A stretch of DNA of 54,175 bases from Vicingaceae bacterium (GCA_028245195.1 JAOKCF010000014.1:1-54175), one strand, 5' to 3'; numbered from the stretch's first letter, positions 36,423 to 45,225 are shown. The notes: a model not told the origin generated them from the letters alone. Translations and numbers: made by a program.

Positions 36423-36860
36423 TTATTGATTAGCTAGTTGCCCAATAGCATGCTGAATTTTAAGAATTGTTAATCGGTTTTTAGTTACAAGTTCAACCAT
36501 TTTTATTTCGGCTTTAATAAAGCCTATTTCTCTAGAATTGATTTTAAAAGAGAACTTTCCCCTCTATTAAATAACTGTATCTCTCCGTCTAATAGGGAAC
36601 TGTAGTCATTAACCGTTTGACGGTACAAGCGAATTTGCAACATGTTTGTTTCAAAAACATTCAACGCCGCTGTCGCCTTAAAAGCTAATCCCACTCTTTT
36701 ATTTTCCAAGTCTATCTGATTATTTTGCAATTTTAAATTTATTTGCTTCAACTTTGCTCTTTCTTTTCTCACGAAGATTGGAAATTCAAACTGTATTACC
36801 CATGTGTAATTGTTAATAGAGTACTCGGAGAAAGGGTTGTTTCCATTTTATTCCGCAACC
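36423..36860 (-). pseudogene. C-terminal remnant of a TolC-family outer-membrane efflux protein
   Basis: The frame reads NNPFSEYSINNYTW, EFPIFVRKERAKLKQ and ALNVFETNMLQIRLYRQTVNDY, the last third of a TolC/CusC-type efflux protein. A frameshift after GESS (near 36545) moves the tail, INSREIGFIKAEIKMVEL, into another frame, ending at a TAA at 36423-36425. The N-terminal two thirds are missing: upstream sequence belongs to a redoxin gene whose end is fused to this piece. Efflux pump partners (RND, MFP) are absent from the window. Confidence 0.82.
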
Positions 36861-37389
36861 TATGCTGTTTATCGATTGGCAACTAGAGAATCTCCGAGCA
36901 ATAAAGCATTTAACGCTTCTCTTATGCTAGAACCGTTAACGGCTATCTCATTTCCTGGCCTCGAGTGATCTAATTGACCGTGATAAACAGAAGACAAATC
37001 TTTATCAAATACATAAAAATCATGCGTGCAAGCAGCATCGTAAGCTTTTTCTACTTCTTGGCTTTCATCATATAAATAGGGGAAGGGGTGCTTATTTTCC
37101 GCTGCATGAATTTTCATAAACTCTCGTGCGTATTGTGGGTAACTCTCAACATCGTTGCTGCTAATGGCAACAAACCCAATTCCTTTATCGACATAATCAT
37201 TTGCTAATTAAACTAACGCTTTGTTAATGTGTATCACAAAAGGGCAGTGGTTGCAAATAAAAAAGACGACAGTTCCATTAGTTCCTTTTTTTTGTTCAAA
37301 AAGAGCTGCCTTCCGGAAACCGTATCTGTAAGATTAAAATCATGAGCTTTTTTGCCTAGGGGGAAAGGCTTAGATATTGTTAACGCCAT
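36840..37389 (-). pseudogene. thioredoxin-fold redoxin (AhpC/TSA-like), inactivated
   Basis: From the ATG at 37389 the protein reads PLGKKAHDFNLTDTVSGRQL, then a frameshift in an A-run leads to GTVVFFICNHCPFVIHIN with the C-N-H-C redox pair. A TAA at 37208-37210 follows where LV-Q-LANDY is expected (CAA to TAA). Homology goes on through VESYPQYAREF, MKIHAAENKHPFPYLYDES, LDHSRPGN and the C-terminal SIGCGIKWK, the last in yet another frame. Its stop codon is also lost (CAA in place), so it runs into the TolC remnant. At least three lesions; not functional. Confidence 0.88.
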
Positions 37390-37421
37390 AAAACTTCATT
37401 TTTAATGCGTTTTTTGCGCAC

Positions 37422-38231
37422 TTAAATCACTGCTTTTCGAACACGTATAAGTTTAGTTAAAAGTGCTTCTAGATTATCCAAGTGCAACATGTTTGCCCCA
37501 TCAGATTTTGCTACAGCAGGATTGTGGTGTGTTTCAATGAAAATACCATCTGCTCCTGCAGCAATTGCAGCTTTCCCAATGGTTTCAATCATTTCCGGTT
37601 GTCCGCCAGTTACTCCTGAACTTTGATTGGGTTGCTGAAGGGAATGGGTGATGTCCATGATGGTAGGCGCAAATTTTTTCATGGCAGGAATGCCTCGAAA
37701 ATCAACGATCATGTCTTGGTAGCCAAACATTGTTCCTCTGTCTGTTAGCCATACGTTATTGTTTCCAGACTCTTTCACCTTGTTCACTGCAAATTGCATG
37801 GATTCTGGCGCAAGAAACTGACCTTTTTTAATGTTCACGTGTTTTCCTGTTTTTGCAGCAGCCACCAAAAGGTCGGTTTGCCTACAGAGAAAAGCAGGAA
37901 TTTGCAACACATCAACATATTGAGCTGCTAAGGCAGCTTCTTCGGCATTGTGAATATCTGTCACCACGGGTACGTCAAACTTTTGACCCACTTTCTGCAA
38001 AATTTCCAGTGCTTTTTCGTCGCCAATGCCTGTAAAAGAGTCGAGCCTAGAACGATTTGCTTTGCTGTACGATCCTTTGAAAATCCAAGGAATTTCTAGT
38101 CTCGTTGTTATTTCAAAAATACGTTCTGCTATTTCAAACGCCATTTCTTCACCTTCAATGGCACACGGTCCGGCTAAAAGGAAAAAATTGTTAGACGCTG
38201 TATTTTTTAGCTTATTGAGTGATTTAGGCAT
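37422..38231 (-). CDS. kdsA: 3-deoxy-8-phosphooctulonate synthase (KDO-8-P synthase)
   Basis: A 269-residue enzyme that condenses PEP with arabinose-5-phosphate to KDO-8-phosphate for LPS. AGPCAIEGEE carries Cys23, FKGSYSKANRSR binds substrate, and DITHSLQQPNQ (His196), FIETHHNP (Glu233) and KSDGANM (Asp244) supply the other ligands. Cys plus His/Glu/Asp marks the metal-dependent class, as in Aquifex; the E. coli type has Asn in the Cys position. It shows that the organism makes KDO-containing LPS. It stands alone, with the dead redoxin downstream. Confidence 0.96.
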   Translation of the reverse strand: MPKSLNKLKNTASNNFFLLAGPCAIEGEEMAFEIAERIFEITTRLEIPWIFKGSYSKANRSRLDSFTGIGDEKALEILQKVGQKFDVPVVTDIHNAEEAALAAQYVDVLQIPAFLCRQTDLLVAAAKTGKHVNIKKGQFLAPESMQFAVNKVKESGNNNVWLTDRGTMFGYQDMIVDFRGIPAMKKFAPTIMDITHSLQQPNQSSGVTGGQPEMIETIGKAAIAAGADGIFIETHHNPAVAKSDGANMLHLDNLEALLTKLIRVRKAVI

Positions 38232-38276
38232 TTATTATGCTTGTTTTAAAATGGATTGTGACCTAAAAGGATGAAT

Positions 38277-38783
38277 TTAATCTACCTTAATGCTTAATCT
38301 GGTGGTATCCCAATCTAAATGAATGAAATTGCCGTCGATGACATACGTTAAGTTTTCAACCTTATCAATTTTTGAAGTTGCTGACTCACTTACTAGCGCA
38401 TCTTTACTTCGGTCTAACTTGTAGGCACCCCATTGTTCGGCTTCTTTGTTAAATATAATTTCCCAACTTCCTTCTTTGCTTGGGATTACGAAGAAGGAAT
38501 ACGTTCCCGCTACTAGCTTGGTTCCACTAATTGAAATTGCATTGCTAAAACTCATGGTAGTTGCCTCATTAGCTCCTGCTCTCCATACTGCTCCATATTT
38601 TACAAGATCTCCGTAAATTACTCGCTCTTTCGTGGCGGGACTGCTATAGCTAATGATTACTTCAACCTCTCCGATTTTTCCTTTTGTTTCCATCAGTGGG
38701 CTTTTTGGTTTTTCTCCTTGAGCATGAACTGAAAGGCCCGCAATCATTAAAAAAGCGACGAGTAGGGTTATAATTTTCTTCAT
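38277..38783 (-). CDS. DUF2911 family exported protein
   Basis: A 168-residue protein with a signal peptide (about 1-21, ending VHA). The conserved features of DUF2911 are visible: SPATKERVIYGDLVKYGAVWRAGAN (split over two strands), TYSFFVIPSKEGSWEIIFNKE and a QWGAY motif. The family is abundant in Bacteroidota and its function is unknown. It stands alone between kdsA and the aminotransferase gene. Confidence 0.9.
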   Translation of the reverse strand: MKKIITLLVAFLMIAGLSVHAQGEKPKSPLMETKGKIGEVEVIISYSSPATKERVIYGDLVKYGAVWRAGANEATTMSFSNAISISGTKLVAGTYSFFVIPSKEGSWEIIFNKEAEQWGAYKLDRSKDALVSESATSKIDKVENLTYVIDGNFIHLDWDTTRLSIKVD

Positions 38784-38845
38784 TGTAGTTCTTTTTTTAT
38801 TGTTTAGCTAAACTATTAAAAAGCACTGAGATTCTGCGTTATACT

Positions 38846-40030
38846 TTACAAATCATTTAACAGTTCCAGTATTGTTAGGCACCCTTCTCTAATTTCTTGC
38901 TCAGAAATGTTTAGTGGTGGCGCTAATCGAAAGGCATTGGGAGTAGAAAGAAACCAAAATAGAAGCACTCCTTTCTCTAGACCTTTCAAAACAACTTGTT
39001 GAACCTTTTCTTCATTTTCCAGCTCTATGGCCATCATTAATCCCAACTGCCTCACTTCTTTTATTTCTTGGTGCTGAAGGAGTTCTTCGAAAAGCTGAGC
39101 TTTGGCTGGCAATGCGTTCAATAGTTGTTCTTCCCGAATTACTTTTAGCCCTGCTGCTGCCGTTGCACACACCAACGGGTGACCGCCAAAGGTGGTAATG
39201 TGCCCCAACATGGGGTTTTCGCTGAATTGTAACATGAGTTTTCGATTCGCCATAAGGCAACCAATTGGCATTCCTCCGCCAAGGGCTTTACCTGCAACTA
39301 GCAAATCTGGAACAACACCATAGTGTTCAAATGCCCACATTTTGCCTGTTCGGCCCATGCCGCATTGAATTTCGTCAAAAATCAGCAAAGTGCAGGTATC
39401 ATCGCATTTTTTACGCAGTGCTTGCAGGTATTTTTTGCTTGGAAAACGCACGCCGGCATCTCCTTGTATGGTTTCTAAAATAACGCAAGCTGTTTCTTTG
39501 CTGATTCGATTTAGGTACTCCAAATTATTTAACTCAATGTGTTTAACTTGGGGTAATAAGGGCTCAAAGGGTGCTTTATTTTTTTCATTTGAACTTAGAC
39601 TCAAGGCACCGTGAGTACTTCCATGATATGCATTTTCAAAGGCAATTATTTCTCCATTTCCGGTTACTCTTTTTGCCAATTTTAATGCTGCCTCAATGGC
39701 TTCCGTACCTGAGTTCATAAAGTAAAATGCGTCAATGCTTTCAGGTAACGTTTTTAACAACTCTTTTGCCAGGTCATTCTGGGCATCTTGTTCAAACTCA
39801 CCGTAAACCATTAAGTGCAAATGCTTTTCACTTTGAATCTTTATGGCTTCTAAAATTTTTGGATGCCCGTGTCCTAAAGCACTTACTGCTACACCGGAAA
39901 TGAGGTCCAAATAAGCTTTCCCTTCGGTATCGTAAATGTAACTACCTTTTGCGTGATCTACCTTTACTCCAAAAGGGAATGGAGTAGTTTGTGCTAAATG
40001 CTGTTTAAAAAAATCCTTCGGTTCGCTCAC
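38846..40030 (-). CDS. class III PLP-dependent aminotransferase (acetylornithine-type)
   Basis: A 394-residue fold type I aminotransferase. The PLP lysine is Lys248 in AGKALGGGMP; NSGTEAIEAALKLAKR and LIFDEIQCGMGRTGK (Asp219 region) are the cofactor pocket. Overall similarity is to ArgD/acetylornithine or ornithine aminotransferases, but no arg genes are adjacent, so the substrate stays open. It starts at a GTG (40028-40030); the Bacteroidota family begins the same way (D-F-F-K-x-H). The neighbouring paaG-like gene is divergent, 99 bases away. Confidence 0.9.
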   Translation of the reverse strand: MSEPKDFFKQHLAQTTPFPFGVKVDHAKGSYIYDTEGKAYLDLISGVAVSALGHGHPKILEAIKIQSEKHLHLMVYGEFEQDAQNDLAKELLKTLPESIDAFYFMNSGTEAIEAALKLAKRVTGNGEIIAFENAYHGSTHGALSLSSNEKNKAPFEPLLPQVKHIELNNLEYLNRISKETACVILETIQGDAGVRFPSKKYLQALRKKCDDTCTLLIFDEIQCGMGRTGKMWAFEHYGVVPDLLVAGKALGGGMPIGCLMANRKLMLQFSENPMLGHITTFGGHPLVCATAAAGLKVIREEQLLNALPAKAQLFEELLQHQEIKEVRQLGLMMAIELENEEKVQQVVLKGLEKGVLLFWFLSTPNAFRLAPPLNISEQEIREGCLTILELLNDL

Positions 40031-40129
40031 TCGGTAAAGTTACTGCTAAATCAAAAACCACAAAGTATTTTAAACGAATCAGTCCTACTTTTCTTTGCTT
40101 TTCTTATTTTCGAATTTCAAACGCAACCT

Positions 40130-40909
40130 ATGGAATCAATACTTCTTGAAAAGCAAAATAGCATTGCCACATTGACCTTAAACCGACCAAAGTTGTTCAA
40201 CAGTTTTAATCGTGAAATGGCTTTGAATTTACAAGCCAAATTAGATGCATGCTGCGTAGATCCTGGAGTTCGCGTGATTGTGCTCACAGGAGAAGGGAAA
40301 GCATTTTGTGCCGGTCAAGATTTGGTAGAAGTTACCGATCAAGCGCAGAATCTTGGTTTTCGAAAAATTTTAGAAGAACATTACAGTCCAATTATTCAAA
40401 AAATTAGAAATACAGCAAAACCGGTTATTGCTGCAGTAAATGGAGTAGCTGCGGGTGCAGGAGCTAATATAGCGTTGGCGTGTGATATTGTTGTGGCGCA
40501 TGAGAAGGTAAGTTTCATTCAAGCTTTCTCGGGCATTGGGCTCATTCCAGACAGTGGTGGAACGTTCTTTTTACCCCGCTTAATTGGTTTTCAAAAAGCA
40601 AGTGCCTTGGCCATGTTAGGAGATAAAGTAGGAGCAGAGGAAGCGGAGCGCATGGGAATGATTTACAAGGTATTTTCCTTGGATAATTTTTCAGCAGAAG
40701 TTCAAGCGTTGGCCGAACGAATGGCAAAAATGCCAACCAAAGGATTAGCGTTAACTAAAGCAGCCTTTAATTCAGCACTTTCTAACGATTTAACGACTCA
40801 GTTACAGGTGGAGTCTGACTTGCAGATTCAAGCCAGCGAGACCAAAGATTACCACGAAGGAGTGGCTGCTTTTTTAGAAAAAAGACTGCCCAACTTCATT
40901 GGTGAATAA
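40130..40909 (+). CDS. crotonase, PaaG-like enoyl-CoA isomerase/hydratase
   Basis: A 259-residue crotonase. Oxyanion-hole segments are KAFCAGQDL and GVAAGAGANIALACD. The Glu of hydratases (GGxxELA) is Asn here, whereas the second acidic residue is Asp in GLIPDSGG. That pattern matches PaaG-type isomerases of phenylacetate degradation and delta-isomerases rather than a true hydratase. I chose the ATG at 40130 (MESILLEK); the frame is open from 39998 but that extension overlaps the divergent aminotransferase start. The 3-hydroxyacyl-CoA dehydrogenase 1.8 kb on would fit the same pathway. Confidence 0.88.
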   Translation: MESILLEKQNSIATLTLNRPKLFNSFNREMALNLQAKLDACCVDPGVRVIVLTGEGKAFCAGQDLVEVTDQAQNLGFRKILEEHYSPIIQKIRNTAKPVIAAVNGVAAGAGANIALACDIVVAHEKVSFIQAFSGIGLIPDSGGTFFLPRLIGFQKASALAMLGDKVGAEEAERMGMIYKVFSLDNFSAEVQALAERMAKMPTKGLALTKAAFNSALSNDLTTQLQVESDLQIQASETKDYHEGVAAFLEKRLPNFIGE

Positions 40910-40922
40910 AGTCGGGCAGTCT
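40883..40922 (-). terminator. hairpin at the end of the paaG-like gene, minus-strand terminator
   Basis: A 9-bp perfect stem (agactgccc at 40883-40891, gggcagtct at 40914-40922) with a 22-base loop covers the paaG-like stop codon. The T-run follows only when read on the minus strand, so it would stop leftward transcripts arriving from the M56 region. Confidence 0.5.
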
Positions 40923-41103
40923 GCGATATATTGGTTAATGAATATTTGCAATTCCTTTAGACGTATATTTAAATGAAAAGGTTGGCAACTGTGCAAATTA
41001 TTTTTACTTTATTCACAATTGTTGCACTAGCATCCCGCATTATTTGAAATACCTCCGTTTTACTTTACTGCTGTCTTTTTACTATAACTTTTTGAATGTG
41101 AAT

Positions 41104-41138
41104 AAATAAAAAAACGCCCTTTTGAAAGAAAGGGCGTT
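41104..41138 (-). terminator. intrinsic terminator of the blaI-M56 unit
   Basis: Arms aacgcccttt (41113-41122) and aaagggcgtt (41129-41138) form a 10-bp stem with a 6-base loop, followed on the minus strand by a run of seven T. It lies 24 bases beyond the end of the M56 pseudogene. Between it and the paaG-like stop (40910-41103) I see no other feature. Confidence 0.85.
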
Positions 41139-41161
41139 GCAATAACCTAAATTTAAAATAA

Positions 41162-42253
41162 TTATTTAGCTGGCGATGAGGGCGGTGTTGGAGGCATTGG
41201 TGGCTCTGGGATATCAAAATTGATCGGAAGAGTCAATTGCATTTTAACTTTTTCTCCATCTTTCAGTGCGGGCGTCTATTTAGGCATTTGCTTCATGGTT
41301 TTTGGGTAGACAAGGTGGCTGCTAATAAACTTTAACATTGCTGCTTGACCACCTGGGTATTCTGCTGGCTTGTCAGCTTCCGTTTGTTGAATTTGCTCGG
41401 TTATGATTTTTGGCGCACCCGCTTTCAGGTTTTGATTAATAAAGAGGGTAGTAGCAAAAAGTGCCACGGTAAGTCCAACTTTTGCTGGAGTAATCTTTTT
41501 TGTAAATTTATTTTTTAGTCTCATAGTTCTTAGTTTTAAGTGAGAGGATTTAAATTGATTAGTTAAAAAGGGAAAATGATTAAAGTTTTGCTGAATCAGC
41601 AGCTGCAAATAGCCGTCGCTTTCTTGCCAGCTTAACTTATCTGCTTCGTATTCTTGAATTTCTTGAAAAAGTGTTTTGAATCGATACACTAATGGATTCA
41701 TCCAAAATGCAATTTTTAAGGCTTGACACAGTAAAATATCTAAGCTGTATCTTCTTATTACGTGTACCTTTTCATGGCGCAATAGCACTTTTTTCTATTC
41801 CGTAGTGTAATTCGAACCAATGAAAATCTAATTCATAAAACTAAAGGCTGCGGTACTTTCGGCTAATTCGAAATGAGTTTTGGTTTTGGTGGCTTTTGAC
41901 TTAACGTTTAGCAACCGAACGAGTCGAAGAATGAATAGCACTAGCAGACTGCAAGTTCCTGCGGCGTAGATGATTTTCATCCAGTTCACGGAAGCTAACA
42001 TGGGATTGCCTGTTGATGCTGCACCTGAAACACTTACTTCAGCCCATACCTGAGAAAGATTCAGCTCACCTGAGCTTATGTTCATGGTTTGAAGGGTAAG
42101 TAAAGGCAACCCTATGGAAAGTAAAATTCCCACAATCAAAAATGGTCGGGCGATTTTATAATTTTTTGAAGGTTGAATAAAGCCCTTGTAAATCAAGAAA
42201 AGCAATACCAAATAAAGGTTTGCTTCAATAAAGTAGTTGATCGTTAATTCCAT
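41162..42253 (-). pseudogene. M56 (BlaR1/MecR1-like) membrane peptidase with three in-frame TAG codons
   Basis: From the ATG at 42253 to a TAA at 41162-41164 the frame is continuous over 363 codons and aligns throughout with an antirepressor-type M56 peptidase: N-terminal membrane helices (YLVLLFLIYKGF onward), the zinc motif HEKVH in LLRHEKVHVIRRYSLD, EYEADKLSW, a further transmembrane helix and a Pro-rich C-terminal TonB_C-like tail. TAG codons interrupt it at 41828-41830 (after AAFSFMN), 41795-41797 (after GSNYTTE) and 41276-41278. There is not one frameshift. It starts four bases after the blaI-like repressor gene, its usual partner. It is called a pseudogene because other genes here end normally in TAG. 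Confidence 0.85.
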
Positions 42254-42256
42254 GGC

Positions 42257-42610
42257 TTATTTTTTTAAGGTTTTAAGAATTGCGTCTAGCTCTGCTACAT
42301 TAATTTCTTCCTTCTTGGCGAAAAAGGAAACTAAGTTCTCGAAAGAGCCCTCAAAATACTTACTTACGAGGCTCTTCGAAATTTTTATTTTGTAATCCTC
42401 TTTACTCACTAAAGGGTAGTACTGGTGTGTTTTTCCAAAGGCAGTAAAACCGACAAACCCTTTCTTTTCTAAAATTCTAATAATGGTAGAAACAGTATTG
42501 TACGCAGGCTTGGGATCATCCATTTCCACAAGCAGCTCTTTTACAAACGCTTTTTTTACCTTCCACAATACGTGCATTACTTGTTCTTCTGCTTTTGTTA
42601 ATTCTTGCAT
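42257..42610 (-). CDS. BlaI/MecI/CopY family transcriptional repressor
   Basis: A 117-residue winged-helix repressor: LTKAEEQVMHVLWKVKKAFV and YNTVSTIIRILEKKGFVG make the DNA-binding domain, and the C-terminal helices give the dimer interface (FEGSFENLVSFFAKKEEI). In this family the M56 partner cleaves or inactivates the repressor on a signal, usually cell-wall stress; in Bacteroidota the pair also controls other envelope genes. Here the repressor is intact while its M56 partner is broken. Two palindromes directly upstream are probable operators. Confidence 0.93.
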   Translation of the reverse strand: MQELTKAEEQVMHVLWKVKKAFVKELLVEMDDPKPAYNTVSTIIRILEKKGFVGFTAFGKTHQYYPLVSKEDYKIKISKSLVSKYFEGSFENLVSFFAKKEEINVAELDAILKTLKK

Positions 42611-42618
42611 GGGATAAA

Positions 42619-42657
42619 TATAACTAAACCTTTAGTTATAAAACTAATTTATTAGTT
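42619..42657. promoter_or_regulatory. twin palindromic operator upstream of blaI-like gene
   Basis: Two inverted repeats lie side by side. The first has perfect 10-bp arms, tataactaaa (42619-42628) and tttagttata (42631-42640), around CC. The second has 7-bp arms, aactaat (42642-42648) and attagtt (42651-42657), around TT. Both share the half-site AACTAA, which suggests binding of two repressor dimers. The first palindrome begins eight bases before the ATG, so it would block transcription or initiation. Autoregulation by the BlaI-like protein is the natural inference. Confidence 0.72.
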
Positions 42658-42735
42658 AATGAATATTTTTTTACATTTATTTCTTGAAAAAGGTGGGCTT
42701 TCAACTTATCTTCGCAACGTATAAAAAATTGGAAC

Positions 42736-43890
42736 ATGAAAGTATGTGTAATAGGATGTGGAACGATGGGCAGCGGTATCGCTCAAGTAGCTTCAACGGC
42801 AAATTGCGAAGTTGTATTGTATGATTTGAACGAGGCAGCCTTAGAAAAAAGCAAAGTAGACTTAGCAAAAGTATTGGCTCGCTTGGTGGAGAAAGGACGA
42901 CAAACTGAAGATGGCGCCAAAGCGATTCAAGAACGGATTACGTACTCAACCAATTTAGAAACATTAAAGGGTGCTGACCTCGTAATTGAGTCCATCGTTG
43001 AAAATTTAGAAATTAAACATCAATTATTTCAATCGTTAGAGGCTATTGTTGCTGCAGATTGTATCATTGCGTCCAATACCTCTTCTTTATCGATTACTTC
43101 ACTAGCAGCCTGTTTGCAGCAACCAGAGCGTTTTATAGGCGTTCACTTTTTCAATCCTGCACCGTTAATGAAGTTGGTAGAGATTATTCCAGCCGTTCAA
43201 ACTTCTACGGAAGTGTTAGAGAAAACAAAAAATACCATTGATGCTTGGAAGAAAGTAACGGTAACCGTGAAAGACACTCCAGGATTCATCGTAAACAAAG
43301 TAGCGCGACCGTTTTACAGCGAAGCCATTAAAATGGTAGAAGAAGGAACGGCTGACGCGGCCACCATTGATTGGGCCATACGAGAATTGGGAGGTTTTAG
43401 AATGGGACCTTTTCAATTAATGGATTTTATTGGGCACGATGTGAATTACATTGTGACCGAAACAGTATTCAAAGCTTTTTACTACGACGGACGATACAAA
43501 CCTTCCTTCACACAAAAGCGACTTTATGAAGCCGGTTACCTGGGTCGTAAGTCGGGGAGAGGGTTTTACAACTATGCAGAAGGTGCTACTAATCTTGAAC
43601 CCAACAAGGATGAAGTATTGGGAGAATACATTGTAAGCCGAATTGTTGCCATGCTCATTAATGAAGCAGCTGATACCTTGCACGTGAACATTGCCAGTGC
43701 GAAAGACATTGATTTGGCCATGAAAAATGGAGTGAACTACCCGAAAGGTTTGTTGGCTTGGGCAGATGAAAAAGGCCTACCGTATTGCATTTCTGTGATG
43801 GACGAGTTATTTGACGAATACCACGAAGAACGCTACCGTTGCAGTCCTATTTTAAGAAAATTAGGCAAGAACAACGCGACTTTTTTTTAA
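42736..43890 (+). CDS. 3-hydroxyacyl-CoA dehydrogenase
   Basis: A 384-residue NAD-dependent enzyme oxidising 3-hydroxyacyl-CoA to 3-oxoacyl-CoA. The N-terminal Rossmann motif GCGTMGSGIAQ is followed by GVHFFNPAPLMKLVEII (catalytic His and Glu) and KDTPGFIVNKVARPF. At 384 residues it has both C-terminal 3HCDH domains, longer than the ~285-residue single-domain form and closer to PaaH-like forms. The two crotonases in the window could provide its substrate. Its TAA directly abuts the HTTM gene's ATG, so the two are probably cotranscribed. Confidence 0.94.
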   Translation: MKVCVIGCGTMGSGIAQVASTANCEVVLYDLNEAALEKSKVDLAKVLARLVEKGRQTEDGAKAIQERITYSTNLETLKGADLVIESIVENLEIKHQLFQSLEAIVAADCIIASNTSSLSITSLAACLQQPERFIGVHFFNPAPLMKLVEIIPAVQTSTEVLEKTKNTIDAWKKVTVTVKDTPGFIVNKVARPFYSEAIKMVEEGTADAATIDWAIRELGGFRMGPFQLMDFIGHDVNYIVTETVFKAFYYDGRYKPSFTQKRLYEAGYLGRKSGRGFYNYAEGATNLEPNKDEVLGEYIVSRIVAMLINEAADTLHVNIASAKDIDLAMKNGVNYPKGLLAWADEKGLPYCISVMDELFDEYHEERYRCSPILRKLGKNNATFF

Positions 43891-45210
43891 ATGAATCGCC
43901 TTCGAAACTTTTTATTTCAACCGGTTGACAACAGCCAGTTAATACTGTTTCGAATCGTTTTTGGTTTCTTAATTACCTGCGAAGCGTGGGGAGCAATACT
44001 TACTGGCTGGGTAAGACGGGCATTCATTGAACCCAAAATGACTTTCCCTTTTCTCGATTTTGACTTTCTGCACCCTTTGCCGGACAATGGAATGATTTAT
44101 TATTTCCTGCTCATGGGCGTTTTTGGAGTTTTGGTAATGCTCGGCTATAAATACAGAATGGCAGCCATTGGTTGCGCGGTTATGTGGAGTGGCGTGTATT
44201 TCATGCAAAAAACTCATTACAACAACCACTACTACTTAATGGTGCTGCTCAAGTGGATTTTTTGTCTGCTGCCCGCTAATCGCTCTCATGCCCTTGATGT
44301 TCGGAATACCCCTGAGCTCAAACGCAACTATTGCTACCAATGGCATTTGTGGATTTTTAAAAGCACCGTATTAATCATTTATTTCTATTCGGCCGTGGCT
44401 AAAATGTACCCAGATTGGGTAGATGCTGTTCCCATTCAACTATGGTTTAGCCAAAAAGCAGATTACCAGATCATTGGCCCTTTGTTAGTGCAATCGTGGT
44501 TTCAGCATGTGGTAGCTTGGGGAGGTATTATTTTCGACTTACTCATCGGCCCTGCTTTGCTGTGGAAACGAACTCGAAAAGCGGCGTTTATTTCATCTTT
44601 TGTCTTTCACGGGTTCAATTCGGTTGTTTTTCAGGTAGGTATTTTTCCATTTATGGGCATTGCTTTTGGCTTGTTTTATTTTGAACCAGAAGTGATTCGA
44701 AAGCTCTTTTTTAAGCAGAAGGTCGCTTTTGTAGCCGGACAAGAAGTTGTGAAAGTCCACTTTCAAACTGTAAAAACGATTGCCTTTTCAAGTTTTATAA
44801 TGCTCATGTTCTTACTGCCTTTGCGGCATCATTTGTTTGAGGGAAATGTAACCTGGACCGAAGAGGGGCACCGTTTGTCGTGGCGCATGATGCTGCGCGC
44901 TAAAGCTGGTATGGTGAGCGTAAAAATAGAACGAAAAGGGGAGACCCATTACGTGAATTTAGACGATTATCTTACACCCAAACAACAGCGAGCCATTGCC
45001 ACCCGACCAGATATGTTTTGGTATTTCATTCAGCACTTAAAACAAGATTTGACTGCCAAAGGCGAAGACGATTACGACGGAATATATGCCATCAGCAACG
45101 TGAGTTTAAACGGTCACCCCGGCAAAGCTTTGTACGATTCAACTGTGGACTTTTCCAAAGTAGAGTGGAACGGGTTTAGTGAGAATCGTTGGGTTACGAG
45201 GGGGGAGTAA
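43891..45210 (+). CDS. HTTM-domain membrane protein (gamma-carboxylase-like)
   Basis: A 439-residue membrane protein with the horizontally transferred transmembrane (HTTM) domain related to vitamin K-dependent gamma-glutamyl carboxylase: FRIVFGFLITCEAWG, KTHYNNHYYLMVLLKWIF and YSAVAKMYPDWVD fall at expected places, and about eight helices cover the first 280 residues. The soluble C-terminal part ends in a W-N-G-F...R-G-E motif. True carboxylase activity has not been shown for most bacterial members. A decayed copy of its last 20 codons lies at 48130-48189. It begins one base after the dehydrogenase stop. Confidence 0.87.
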   Translation: MNRLRNFLFQPVDNSQLILFRIVFGFLITCEAWGAILTGWVRRAFIEPKMTFPFLDFDFLHPLPDNGMIYYFLLMGVFGVLVMLGYKYRMAAIGCAVMWSGVYFMQKTHYNNHYYLMVLLKWIFCLLPANRSHALDVRNTPELKRNYCYQWHLWIFKSTVLIIYFYSAVAKMYPDWVDAVPIQLWFSQKADYQIIGPLLVQSWFQHVVAWGGIIFDLLIGPALLWKRTRKAAFISSFVFHGFNSVVFQVGIFPFMGIAFGLFYFEPEVIRKLFFKQKVAFVAGQEVVKVHFQTVKTIAFSSFIMLMFLLPLRHHLFEGNVTWTEEGHRLSWRMMLRAKAGMVSVKIERKGETHYVNLDDYLTPKQQRAIATRPDMFWYFIQHLKQDLTAKGEDDYDGIYAISNVSLNGHPGKALYDSTVDFSKVEWNGFSENRWVTRGE

Positions 45211-45214
45211 TAAT

Positions 45215-45225
45215 TTGGCTTTTGG
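45215..45225 (+). repeat. left arm of an inverted repeat flanking the four-helix-bundle gene
   Basis: ttggcttttgg at 45215-45225 is exactly complementary to ccaaaagccaa at 45694-45704. The left arm continues into a GGCT-rich stretch to 45240. The arms enclose the four-helix-bundle gene and nothing else. No target-site duplication is visible. Confidence 0.55.

Noticed and set aside
41162-42253. TAG as a reassigned sense codon in this genome
   Set aside because: Other intact genes end at TAG in the expected place (15309-15311, 16597-16599, 17328-17330, and accA at 32023-32025), and TAA also breaks genes here. General recoding does not fit; only gene-specific read-through remains open.
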